A DNA stretch of 36,133 nt, taken from positions 1 through 36,133 of IMG/VR virus record IMGVR_UViG_3300031787_000409; one strand, written 5' to 3'. A program made the position numbers and the translations under genes. The notes under the pieces were generated by a model. That model saw nothing but the letters and a program-made list of their open reading frames with translations. It did no database searches and was not told where the DNA came from. Origin of the DNA: a virus. Shown in pieces: positions 1 to 6,178 of the stretch. Each line of letters opens with the position of its first letter. Within the stretch, counting starts at the first letter, position 1.

Positions 1-208
1 CTTCGGCAAATTTGTTAACCTGAAATTCGAGTAGGCTTTCGGCTTCAGCTACGGTTATCTCTTTGTCCTTCATATTTACTTTTTTACCGTCCTTGTAAAA
101 TGTCGAACCATAACCTATTGTAGCCTTACCCCCACTGCATATATAAGGCTTTGCCATAAAGCCTTCAAACTCTTTTATTATGTCTAAACAGTTTTTACTT
201 ACTTTCAT
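1..208 (-). CDS. Endolysin, GH24 phage lysozyme (3' end outside window)
   Basis: Hydrolyses the peptidoglycan glycan backbone at lysis. I read 69 residues from an ATG at 208, and the frame is still open at the window edge, so the C-terminus is missing. The N-terminus carries the GH24 catalytic signature: E15 in FEGF, then 8 residues, C24, then 5 residues, T30 (ICSGGKATIGYG). This E-8-C-5-T spacing is that of P1 Lyz/R21-type endolysins, where Cys takes the place of the T4 Asp. There is no N-terminal hydrophobic segment, so it is not a SAR endolysin and should need a holin. It overlaps the preceding membrane protein gene by 14 bases, as expected in a lysis operon. Confidence 0.9.
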   Translation of the reverse strand, partial: MKVSKNCLDIIKEFEGFMAKPYICSGGKATIGYGSTFYKDGKKVNMKDKEITVAEAESLLEFQVNKFAE

Positions 209-410
209 CTACTTTCGTATTAGTGTACGCCTTAAACAATACTAAAAAGGTTGTTATTCCCCACTTTAACCATTGCGATTCTATACTATCGCTCACTGGC
301 ATAATATTAAACTGTGCCTCCAAAACTGGTATAAGAAACAAAGCTAAATCACCCCACTTACGCCAAATTATAGGGGTCGGTTTTTCGTAGTTTTCAATGA
401 TTTTTTTCAT
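195..410 (-). CDS. Small membrane protein, candidate holin
   Basis: 71 residues. Two hydrophobic stretches are visible, about 22-38 (LALFLIPVLEAQF) and 47-63 (KWGITTFLVLFKAY), with a short polar link and charged ends (KK at the N-terminus, KVDESK at the C-terminus). This fits a small class II-like holin with two membrane spans. The gene directly precedes and overlaps the endolysin and follows another one-span protein. Its overlapping position in the lysis cassette is the main argument; I do not recognise a named holin family. It would let the endolysin cross the inner membrane. Confidence 0.55.
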   Translation of the reverse strand: MKKIIENYEKPTPIIWRKWGDLALFLIPVLEAQFNIMPVSDSIESQWLKWGITTFLVLFKAYTNTKVDESK

Positions 411-696
411 GTTCTAAATACTTCAATATCGCTGTGAGTGTACTTGTTAACTGGTTTTCGGCATTCTTTGCTGCGTGTACATTACTTGCTAACTGGTTAA
501 CTTTTTCGGTCAACTTATCGAGCTTAATTTCCATGTCCTTTATATCCTGTTTTAGCCCGTCTATTGCGCTGCCTTGTACGTCTTCAAGTCTTTGCACCCG
601 TCTGTCAAGTGATTGCGAACTATTAAATAAATAGCCACCTACAATAGTAAGTGCGCCAACTATTAGATTAAATATGTATTGAATATCGAAGTTCAT
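394..696 (-). CDS. One-span membrane protein with coiled coil, lysis-associated
   Basis: 100 residues. A hydrophobic N-terminal segment (about 6-25, IFNLIVGALTIVGGYLF) is followed by a long heptad-like charged region (about 30-95, LDRRVQRLEDVQ onwards) that should form a coiled coil. The architecture resembles XhlA-like or other holin-associated phage proteins. It overlaps the candidate holin downstream by 17 bases and the 30-residue basic protein upstream by 4 (ATGA). A role in lysis timing or as a second holin is inference from context. The start is preceded by an AAAGGAG-like sequence lying inside the upstream small gene. Confidence 0.5.
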   Translation of the reverse strand: MNFDIQYIFNLIVGALTIVGGYLFNSSQSLDRRVQRLEDVQGSAIDGLKQDIKDMEIKLDKLTEKVNQLASNVHAAKNAENQLTSTLTAILKYLEHEKNH

Positions 697-785
697 TTGC
701 TGCTCCTTTTTCTGTTACGTTTAACGGCTTTGCCTTTTTTACGTTTGCCGAATGTGGTCTTTTGATTTGGCTGTTTACCTTTCAT
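693..785 (-). CDS. 30-residue highly basic small protein
   Basis: An ATG at 785 opens a 30-codon frame ending in TGA at 695-693, which overlaps the ATG of the next gene (ATGA). Roughly 40 percent of residues are Lys or Arg (for example FGKRKKGKAVKRNRKR) and there are no acidic residues. It fills the whole gap between the 96-residue gene and the coiled-coil membrane protein, which supports it as a real gene. Function is unknown. A nucleic-acid- or membrane-binding micropeptide is possible. It may also serve translational coupling, because it carries the SD-like sequence of the next gene. Confidence 0.55.
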   Translation of the reverse strand: MKGKQPNQKTTFGKRKKGKAVKRNRKRSSK

Positions 786-786
786 G

Positions 787-1077
787 TTAAAATACTTCTA
801 AAATCTGCCCCTTCAACATATTGTCAATAGGTAGTTCAACTATAATACTTTTGATGTATTCCGCATCTTCAGTTGATAGTTCAACAGACCCCGTATTACG
901 TAGTGATTGCGCTACCTCATATTCAAGTAGCGGGTTTTCTGTACTTGTGCGGGCTTCAAGTTGCTCTGCTACATACTGCGACACCGTGTAGTCTATAATG
1001 TGTGGCACTTCAATTTCGTTGTTTTTGCCGTCAATGATTTTGATTTTTGGCGTAAAGTGTAAGTTTATTTTTTTCAT
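787..1077 (-). CDS. Hypothetical protein between adhesin and lysis genes
   Basis: 96 residues, starting MKKINLHFTPKIKIID. It appears soluble: a beta-rich, charged N-terminal third is followed by a helical acidic part (YVAEQLEARTSTENPLLEYEVA and on). No membrane segment or known motif is visible. It begins 3 bases after the LamG adhesin gene and stops 1 base before the next ATG, so it is part of the late operon. It could be a small virion or assembly protein. I do not recognise the family. Confidence 0.75.
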   Translation of the reverse strand: MKKINLHFTPKIKIIDGKNNEIEVPHIIDYTVSQYVAEQLEARTSTENPLLEYEVAQSLRNTGSVELSTEDAEYIKSIIVELPIDNMLKGQILEVF

Positions 1078-1080
1078 TTC

Positions 1081-1806
1081 TTATAAGTTTTCGTAACGCA
1101 AACCTGCGCCACCGTTGTATAATCTTTTAATGTCTATTGGTAGTAAGGCTCTATTCCATACACCTGCTGCGAATAGTTGACCTTGATGTTGTAGTGTAGA
1201 AACTTGAGTCCATCCCTGACCGATTACAAATTGTGCGTTATTCGTTTGTTGAGATGTGTTTCTTACAGCCGACCTGTATATAGAACCATTAACCCACATT
1301 TCTACTATGTTTTGCCTTGTAACCATAGTCAACATAATCCATTGATTAAGTATTGTGTAAGGGTAAAAAACTGTATATGCGTTGACGTTTCTATCTAAAG
1401 TTTCAATAAATAATTGCGGGTCAGGATTACGGAATGTACCTAATTGAAAGTACATATCAACTGTTGCGTTCCTGTGTTGAATATACCAATTACCAGTAGT
1501 CGGTGATATTGCTACGTTACGCACCCAAATATTCACGCTGTAACTTTCGGAATATGAATCCAACGGTCTTACGCTTGCATTTCGGTAAAAGTTAGCTGTA
1601 CCTCCCGTAGGAAAATCTATACAACTTCCACCATCTGGCGCACCATTTGCCAACGTATTTACCGTTCCACTACGTGTCAATACAAGTCCACTATGTTGGT
1701 CTGTAATAGTTGCATCTGCACTACTTAAATCCCAATACCATTGCAGCCCGTTTCGCAACGAGTAGTTCTTTGTATTAGTTCCGTTATTAGGTATGCTACC
1801 CGCCAT
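1081..1806 (-). CDS. LamG/concanavalin A-like virion adhesin
   Basis: 241 residues forming one Laminin G/concanavalin A-like jelly roll. Hallmarks are YWDLSSADATITDQHSGLVLT near the N-terminus (a ligand-facing beta strand), SVNIWVRN mid-protein, NQWIMLTMV and the closing GVWNRALLPIDIKRLYNGG, the typical LamG_3 C-terminal strand-loop. Such domains bind sugars, and in phages they sit on tail fibres or capsid decorations. There is no signal peptide. It lies at the end of the structural operon, just before lysis, where receptor-binding genes often sit. The preceding 155-residue gene ends at the same base (1806), so the two are probably co-translated. Confidence 0.75.
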   Translation of the reverse strand: MAGSIPNNGTNTKNYSLRNGLQWYWDLSSADATITDQHSGLVLTRSGTVNTLANGAPDGGSCIDFPTGGTANFYRNASVRPLDSYSESYSVNIWVRNVAISPTTGNWYIQHRNATVDMYFQLGTFRNPDPQLFIETLDRNVNAYTVFYPYTILNQWIMLTMVTRQNIVEMWVNGSIYRSAVRNTSQQTNNAQFVIGQGWTQVSTLQHQGQLFAAGVWNRALLPIDIKRLYNGGAGLRYENL

Positions 1807-2273
1807 TAACTTTCAGCTTGAAACTCTGTACCACTCACACTTGCACGTACTGCCATACCTGTTGTATTGGTTACGGCTGTTGTTACTTTGAACGCCAAAG
1901 CCTCACCATTCGCCAAACGAATAAACCTTTTACCTTGTGCGTTAATTGGTAAGCCTGCTATAATCGCACCGCTTAACGCATCAACACTCGCAGTTGTTCC
2001 ATTCGTACCTGCGTTGGCAAGTATCTGTACTGCTCCAATAGGTCTGTAAGTTCCGCTAACTTTGCGTGAAAGTATTACTACACGGTTTGCGCTATCATTG
2101 CTAGTTAATACTATCGCATCAACTAACAAACCATCGCCACCTGCTGTTATTAAGTCCACATAGTTGCTTTGGCTATCAATAGCTGAACCGCCTTGTGCGT
2201 TGGCTATTTCACCAAATGCAGTCTTAACTACATTCGCAAACCACGGTCTTTCTTTCTTTAAAAAATCTCTCAT
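1806..2273 (-). CDS. Virion-associated hypothetical protein
   Basis: 155 residues. After a basic start (MRDFLKKERPWF) the rest is Ala/Gly/Thr/Val-rich with alternating hydrophobics, which predicts a beta-sandwich (for example GDGLLVDAIVLTSNDSANRVV). No catalytic motif is visible. It is flanked by adhesin-like genes (LamG downstream; Ig-like and repeat proteins upstream), so a part in the tail tip or fibre is the likely role. It touches the LamG gene end to end. The family is not recognised. Confidence 0.65.
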   Translation of the reverse strand: MRDFLKKERPWFANVVKTAFGEIANAQGGSAIDSQSNYVDLITAGGDGLLVDAIVLTSNDSANRVVILSRKVSGTYRPIGAVQILANAGTNGTTASVDALSGAIIAGLPINAQGKRFIRLANGEALAFKVTTAVTNTTGMAVRASVSGTEFQAES

Positions 2274-2285
2274 TGTATATTCTAT

Positions 2286-2639
2286 TTATGTTAAAAAATC
2301 AAACAAACTTCCGTTACCTGTATAGTTTAAGTTCAAGTTAATTTCGGGCAAACCATCGTAATCAGTAAGCTGTATTTTGTTACCAGTTACCGTGTAGTTT
2401 GGCACATCGTCAAACGCATCTACAAGTTCAACGTTTACCGTTTGGTTTGAACGTGGCGAAATAAATGGTGCGGTGTTTAAGTTTACCGTTGCGTTTGGTG
2501 CGATTATGTTTTCTGTTGCACCGCTTGGAATAGCCTCAGTTAATATAGTGTTATTAGCTGTGTCTTTTAACACCGCAGTTGCATCTTCGCAAATAGGCTG
2601 CTTTGCTACAATCTTTAATTTGAAATTAGGTAGTGTCAT
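2286..2639 (-). CDS. Beta-rich virion-associated hypothetical protein
   Basis: 117 residues with strand-like segments and a central pattern (AIPSGATENIIAPNATVNL) seen in modules of Bacteroidetes phage tail and base-plate proteins. Similar 'PSGD/GATENI..P' text occurs in the C-terminal part of the 296-residue tail protein at 4641-5531, suggesting a shared beta-sandwich module. No signal peptide or enzyme motif. The start overlaps the stop of the repeat protein upstream by 4 bases. Likely structural; exact role unknown. Confidence 0.6.
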   Translation of the reverse strand: MTLPNFKLKIVAKQPICEDATAVLKDTANNTILTEAIPSGATENIIAPNATVNLNTAPFISPRSNQTVNVELVDAFDDVPNYTVTGNKIQLTDYDGLPEINLNLNYTGNGSLFDFLT

Positions 2640-3265
2640 ATTTCGTTATAATTACCGTTTACTTTTTTGTACCCTTTTAAGTCCTTATAAACACCGCTTT
2701 GTTTTATCTTTAATATGCCTTCGATAAATTGCCCGTTGTGAAATACAGTACAAATAAAACCATTCGAAGCGGGCGTTAATGTTATGTTGATATTTTTACC
2801 AACAAGCGTGTACGTGCCTTTGCTGCCGCTTAACAAGTAACTCACCAAAGCATCGGCTTGTTTTCCTGTTATTGAGTAGTTACCCTTTGAAGCGTTTAAC
2901 AATCCATTATAAGGAACGGCTGTATCAAACCCAGTTATCGTATAGCTTCCTTTTTCTGCGCTTGCTAATGCGTTAAAAATAGGGCTTACGTTGTAACCAG
3001 TGAGCAAGTACGAACCTGAATTTGAATCGAGCAGGTATGTTGCTTTTATGTCTGCGTTTTTACCAGTTAAATTGAACGTACCTTTTGAACAGGTAAGTGT
3101 GATAGCCTGACCCTGCGAACCGAAAAACCAATTTGTGTAGATAGTCTTTTCAGTTGCATCTAAATCCGAAAATCCGATGCGCTGGTTTATAAGCATCATA
3201 CCCTTTGCGCCTTTGTTTTTAGCACCAAAAGAATAACCTACAAGTATGTCGCTTAATTTATTCAT
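2636..3265 (-). CDS. Repeat-containing virion protein (five 22-residue repeats)
   Basis: 209 residues. Residues about 55-165 consist of five repeats with a period of exactly 22 residues. Each is centred on a beta hairpin G-[ST]-[YF]-x-[IL]-T-G: Gly at positions 62, 84, 106, 128 and 150. The period predicts a regular beta solenoid or strand stack. The N-terminal 55 residues (with a DATEKTIYTNWFFG segment) may anchor it to the virion, and the last 45 form a separate beta-rich cap. Such repeats occur in phage fibres and decoration proteins. It sits between other virion surface genes. No enzyme motif. Confidence 0.7.
   Translation of the reverse strand: MNKLSDILVGYSFGAKNKGAKGMMLINQRIGFSDLDATEKTIYTNWFFGSQGQAITLTCSKGTFNLTGKNADIKATYLLDSNSGSYLLTGYNVSPIFNALASAEKGSYTITGFDTAVPYNGLLNASKGNYSITGKQADALVSYLLSGSKGTYTLVGKNINITLTPASNGFICTVFHNGQFIEGILKIKQSGVYKDLKGYKKVNGNYNEI
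2786..3091 (-). repeat. Coding repeat array, 66-bp period (22 residues x 5)
   Basis: This stretch encodes the five GxYxITG-type units. Spacing is constant, but the DNA copies have diverged (for example ACGTACCTTTTGAAC, TACGAACCTGAATTT and TAGCTTCCTTTTTCT at the same phase), so the array is old or under selection at protein level. Copy number could vary between relatives. Confidence 0.7.
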
Positions 3266-3266
3266 G

Positions 3267-4082
3267 TTATCCTTGTGTCCAAACTACTGTACCCGATACG
3301 TTGGCTGCGGTTGTAGTGGATGAAACATATATTAAGTAAGGCACTGAACCATTATACAATCTTGGGAAACCACTTGTAAGTGCATCAATAGCATTCGGCA
3401 CTTGTGCTGCCGTTAGTTCTAAATAAGCCAAAGGACGGTACGCAACCAAGTTAATCGTACCCGACACCCATGATGCTGATAAAGTCAAAGACTGTACGCT
3501 ACGCACACCAACGTCACCGCTTTGTAAACCGAGCGGGAAGAATGAACCTGCTGCGGGTGAGTTTGCCGTTGGGAAACTATTTGTCGCTGTACGTGTACCG
3601 TTATTGGAACTATTGGTATATTCAACTGTGATTGTCGGAGCTGCTGCGCCTGCTGCTGCTGATACTTCCAAACCTAATAAAACACCTACACCGTTTGTAC
3701 TTCCATTCGCATCACGTGCGGGGAAGGTTGCGGAGTTAATTGTTTGTGCGGTTGTTTGGGTGATTGTAAATCCTCCATTATGCCACAACCTATCTGCAAG
3801 TATTAGCGTGCCTGCGTTTGTTGCCTGCCCTTGAAATCTTGCTAAATAAGTATTGATACCTGTGCCACCGTCTTGAAAGTTAATTTGCCCGTTCACTTGT
3901 GCTGATGTGCTGCTTAACGCTACACCTGCCAAAGTATTATCCCAACTACCTGCGCTCGGATTTCCAGCTAAACCCCACAAAGACCACGGCCTACCCGCTA
4001 CGAGTGTCGGTGTTGCTGCTTTGTTAAACTGTCTCGGCCATTGCATTCCTGCAAGTGCTTCATCTAATGTTGCTATTGCCAT
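3267..4082 (-). CDS. Ala-rich phage virion protein
   Basis: 271 residues starting MAIATLDEALAGMQWPRQF, then FNKAATPTLVAGRPWSLWGLAGNP. This opening (a short helix, then a 'sphere-like' W-x-L-W-x-x-x-G-x-P segment) is shared by a widespread group of phage structural proteins of unknown exact role. The body is Ala/Thr/Ser/Gly-rich and beta-predicted. Base composition is somewhat richer in GC than its neighbours. It overlaps the preceding 50-residue gene by 10 bases. Likely a capsid- or tail-surface protein. Moderate certainty on class, low on exact role. Confidence 0.65.
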   Translation of the reverse strand: MAIATLDEALAGMQWPRQFNKAATPTLVAGRPWSLWGLAGNPSAGSWDNTLAGVALSSTSAQVNGQINFQDGGTGINTYLARFQGQATNAGTLILADRLWHNGGFTITQTTAQTINSATFPARDANGSTNGVGVLLGLEVSAAAGAAAPTITVEYTNSSNNGTRTATNSFPTANSPAAGSFFPLGLQSGDVGVRSVQSLTLSASWVSGTINLVAYRPLAYLELTAAQVPNAIDALTSGFPRLYNGSVPYLIYVSSTTTAANVSGTVVWTQG

Positions 4083-4225
4083 TTTTGTATATATATTATG
4101 TCGTAATCACTCCCGTTTATTATGTAAGCATTATTAGCTTCATTAATACCTTCCACTTTATACACGTCAGGGTAATACGTGTTAAAGGGTGATTTTAACT
4201 TCACCAAATCGCCTACGTTTATCAT
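4073..4225 (-). CDS. 50-residue SH3-like small protein
   Basis: An ATG at 4225 overlaps the stop of the upstream gene (ATGA) and gives 50 codons ending in TAG at 4075-4073, inside the start of the next gene. The N-terminus INVGDLVKLKSPF followed by YKVEGI is the pattern of a small SH3/KOW-like barrel. The C-terminus (DYDIIYIQKWQ) would supply the last strands. The double overlap and complete filling of the gap support it as real. Function unknown; likely a minor structural or assembly factor. Confidence 0.6.
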   Translation of the reverse strand: MINVGDLVKLKSPFNTYYPDVYKVEGINEANNAYIINGSDYDIIYIQKWQ

Positions 4226-4629
4226 GTCAATTCAAACAGTTTTTGTGTGTCTGTAAAATCAATAGTGATACTGTCACCGCTTTGCAGCGTTACTGCCGAA
4301 CCTCTATCATACCAACATATCAGTGAATCGCTTGGTGATGTTTCGTTGTAAATTACTACGTACTGAAACGGACCTACTGCACCCGTTGCGGTTAACGTCA
4401 AGTCAGCTAATACAAGCGAATAAACACCGCCAGACTGTGCACTTGATGTTGTAGTTATGTTTCTGCTTGATAGGTTAGTGTAGCTTATTTGCGTAATATC
4501 TGCTAGCGTACTATTGCTCGCAGTTGGTGCTGTGTTGGTTAATGCTACCGTCAACTGATTGGTAGCTAAATTGTGTACACCGTTTGCAAGGTCTGCTACA
4601 AGTGAATTGAATTTGTTAAATGATGCCAT
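4222..4629 (-). CDS. Conserved phage structural protein, tail region
   Basis: 135 residues. The opening FNKFNSLVADLANGVHNL, with the later TQISYTNLSSRN and VGPFQYVVIYNE, is a pattern I recognise from a widespread small phage structural protein, probably a virion beta-sandwich. It contains no enzyme motif. It follows the tail-terminator-like gene and precedes the surface proteins. Its job (tail or capsid decoration) is inferred from position. Confidence that it is a virion protein is fairly high; its exact location is unknown. Confidence 0.7.
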   Translation of the reverse strand: MASFNKFNSLVADLANGVHNLATNQLTVALTNTAPTASNSTLADITQISYTNLSSRNITTTSSAQSGGVYSLVLADLTLTATGAVGPFQYVVIYNETSPSDSLICWYDRGSAVTLQSGDSITIDFTDTQKLFELT

Positions 4630-4640
4630 GTTTTTTTATT

Positions 4641-5531
4641 TTATAAAGGTTGAAACCAATACGAACCATTAGGCTGTCCTACTGGTTGTGTGTTACTTAC
4701 TGTTAAATTTGAAAGGTTTATTAAATTATTACATTCTGCCAACGCTGTTATATCTATTGTGTCCTCTGTATATACAAGTTGGTTTGTGCTAAATATCGGG
4801 TTGTCATTTTCATCTACTACTTCAATGATTAAATCTTCAAGTTCAAAGTTCGCAGGTGCTGTCACCGTTTCTACTACCGTGTCGTCTGTACGCTCAAGTA
4901 CTACATCCCCACCTCCGCCTGTATTCGGTACGGTTATCACACTACCCACCACGCTAACTGGTGTTACTGGATTGTTATTCGTATCTTGTAGTACTATATT
5001 CTCAACATCCCCACTAGGTACGGTTAAAAATGTATTGCCATTAAGTGTAAGTATCGCTGGCCTACATTCTACTTCAGGGTTAGGTATTGGGAATGAAGGT
5101 ACTTGACACCTATCACGCACTTGTTGTAAGTCAAGTATTAAATCTATTTGCCAACCGTTTACTTTGTCAGGGAATCCCTCACGTATAGGTGTTAAAGGTG
5201 CGCTGTACTGAATTAAAAAGTAATCTTCATACGATGGATTAGCTAACTCCGCATAAATATCCTGTGCGATGCTTAAACAATCGCTTAATGTGTCTGTTTC
5301 GTTATCCTCGTTATCTCTTACTATATCCAGTACATAAAGAGTTACAGCTAGGCTTAACGTCTTTTCGCTGATACTTGATGGCTGTATGTCCATCCACACC
5401 AAAGGGTAAGCTATCTGTTCGCTGGCCGATATACTAGACGGCTCACCAAACCCGAAATCATTTACCTGCTTGTGTGCTAGGCTTATCTGACTTATTAGAT
5501 TTATTACTTGATTTAGGGTGTAGAATACCAT
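4641..5531 (-). CDS. Tail terminator/completion-like protein with C-terminal beta domain
   Basis: 296 residues in two parts. Residues 1-140 resemble tail terminator/completion proteins: an N-terminal helix (TLNQVINLISQISLAHKQ), FGFGEP, then PLVWMDI, a beta strand LAVTLYVLDIV and the helix TDTLSDCLSIAQDIYAEL. Residues 150-296 add a beta-rich extension with a Gly linker (NTGGGGDVV), similar in style to other Bacteroidetes phage tail proteins. Terminators cap the tail tube and join it to the head. It follows the connector and portal genes, as expected. A 44-codon frame overlaps its 5' end, but the conserved N-terminal helix supports this ATG. Confidence 0.65.
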   Translation of the reverse strand: MVFYTLNQVINLISQISLAHKQVNDFGFGEPSSISASEQIAYPLVWMDIQPSSISEKTLSLAVTLYVLDIVRDNEDNETDTLSDCLSIAQDIYAELANPSYEDYFLIQYSAPLTPIREGFPDKVNGWQIDLILDLQQVRDRCQVPSFPIPNPEVECRPAILTLNGNTFLTVPSGDVENIVLQDTNNNPVTPVSVVGSVITVPNTGGGGDVVLERTDDTVVETVTAPANFELEDLIIEVVDENDNPIFSTNQLVYTEDTIDITALAECNNLINLSNLTVSNTQPVGQPNGSYWFQPL

Positions 5532-5592
5532 TTTTGTTCAGTATAAATTGTTTTAGCTTTTCTCTGTTTTTTTTTGATACTTTAGCAGTCAT
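5458..5592 (-). CDS. Possible 44-residue basic overlapping protein
   Basis: An ATG at 5592, inside the last codons of the connector gene, opens 44 codons. They run through a run of nine A and 74 bases into the tail terminator gene in another frame. The product would be Lys/Ser/Asn-rich (KVSKKNREKLKQF). For: it fills the 50-bp gap between two genes. Against: a large out-of-frame overlap with a conserved coding region, and low complexity. It may be only a leader that carries ribosomes to the next start. Confidence 0.25.
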   Translation of the reverse strand: MTAKVSKKNREKLKQFILNKNGILHPKSSNKSNKSDKPSTQAGK

Positions 5593-6178
5593 TGCAATTT
5601 CGGTTTAACATTGATTTGCTCTTGCCTATGCCAGTAAAATTATACTTACCCATGCAGCAATCACTATCACCTATTACCATGCCCGATGTGTAGTTTGTGC
5701 GCTTGGCAAAGATAGTATCTATATCTGCATTCGGCTGGTTTAAATATAGCGGGTAGGTTGTTTGATTGCTTAATAAAAACTTTGTCAATCTTTCAGCATA
5801 CCATTCGGCTTTGTTTTTCGCCCTGTCTGTTATGTAAGCTATCTCTTCAATACTTGCAGGTGTCATGTTATCTGCATTCTGAACCCCTACGGCTTTATTG
5901 AAGTATTTATAATTCATGTTCATTGGTAACTCGTAACGGCAATACCAAATCATTGTAGGTTGTATATACGTGTCTAGTAAAGTTTGATACGCTGCGCTTA
6001 CTGTACCCGATTGTACTTGACTTACTACGTCATTATAAAGTGACGTGCCTAATATCGGTAATATATAATACTGCTGTACATCGTATATAGTAGGGCTAAC
6101 TACTTTCATGTCTACATTGTCTTGTAGTATGCTTTCAGCCTTTAATGTTGCTTCGCTTAAAAATAATACTTTAGCCAT
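5582..6178 (-). CDS. Head-tail connector/adaptor-like protein
   Basis: 198 residues, largely helical: an N-terminal part (LFLSEATLKAESILQDNVD), then IYDVQQYYILPILGTSLYNDVV, then a helical bundle with YCRYELPMNMNYKYFN. This layout matches the DUF6712-type connector-adaptor proteins of Bacteroidetes phages, the counterpart of HK97 gp6. It would bind the portal and form the joining ring. The gene starts on the stop of the portal gene (shared base at 6178). The Cys-rich C-terminus (DSDCCMG, NRNCNDC) is unusual. Family assignment is from memory of the pattern. Confidence 0.65.
   Translation of the reverse strand: MAKVLFLSEATLKAESILQDNVDMKVVSPTIYDVQQYYILPILGTSLYNDVVSQVQSGTVSAAYQTLLDTYIQPTMIWYCRYELPMNMNYKYFNKAVGVQNADNMTPASIEEIAYITDRAKNKAEWYAERLTKFLLSNQTTYPLYLNQPNADIDTIFAKRTNYTSGMVIGDSDCCMGKYNFTGIGKSKSMLNRNCNDC

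Noticed and set aside
5564-5572. Run of nine A after the connector gene as a frameshift site
   Set aside because: The connector frame already stops before the run, and a shift from the small overlapping frame meets a TAA before the tail terminator start, so no useful fusion results.
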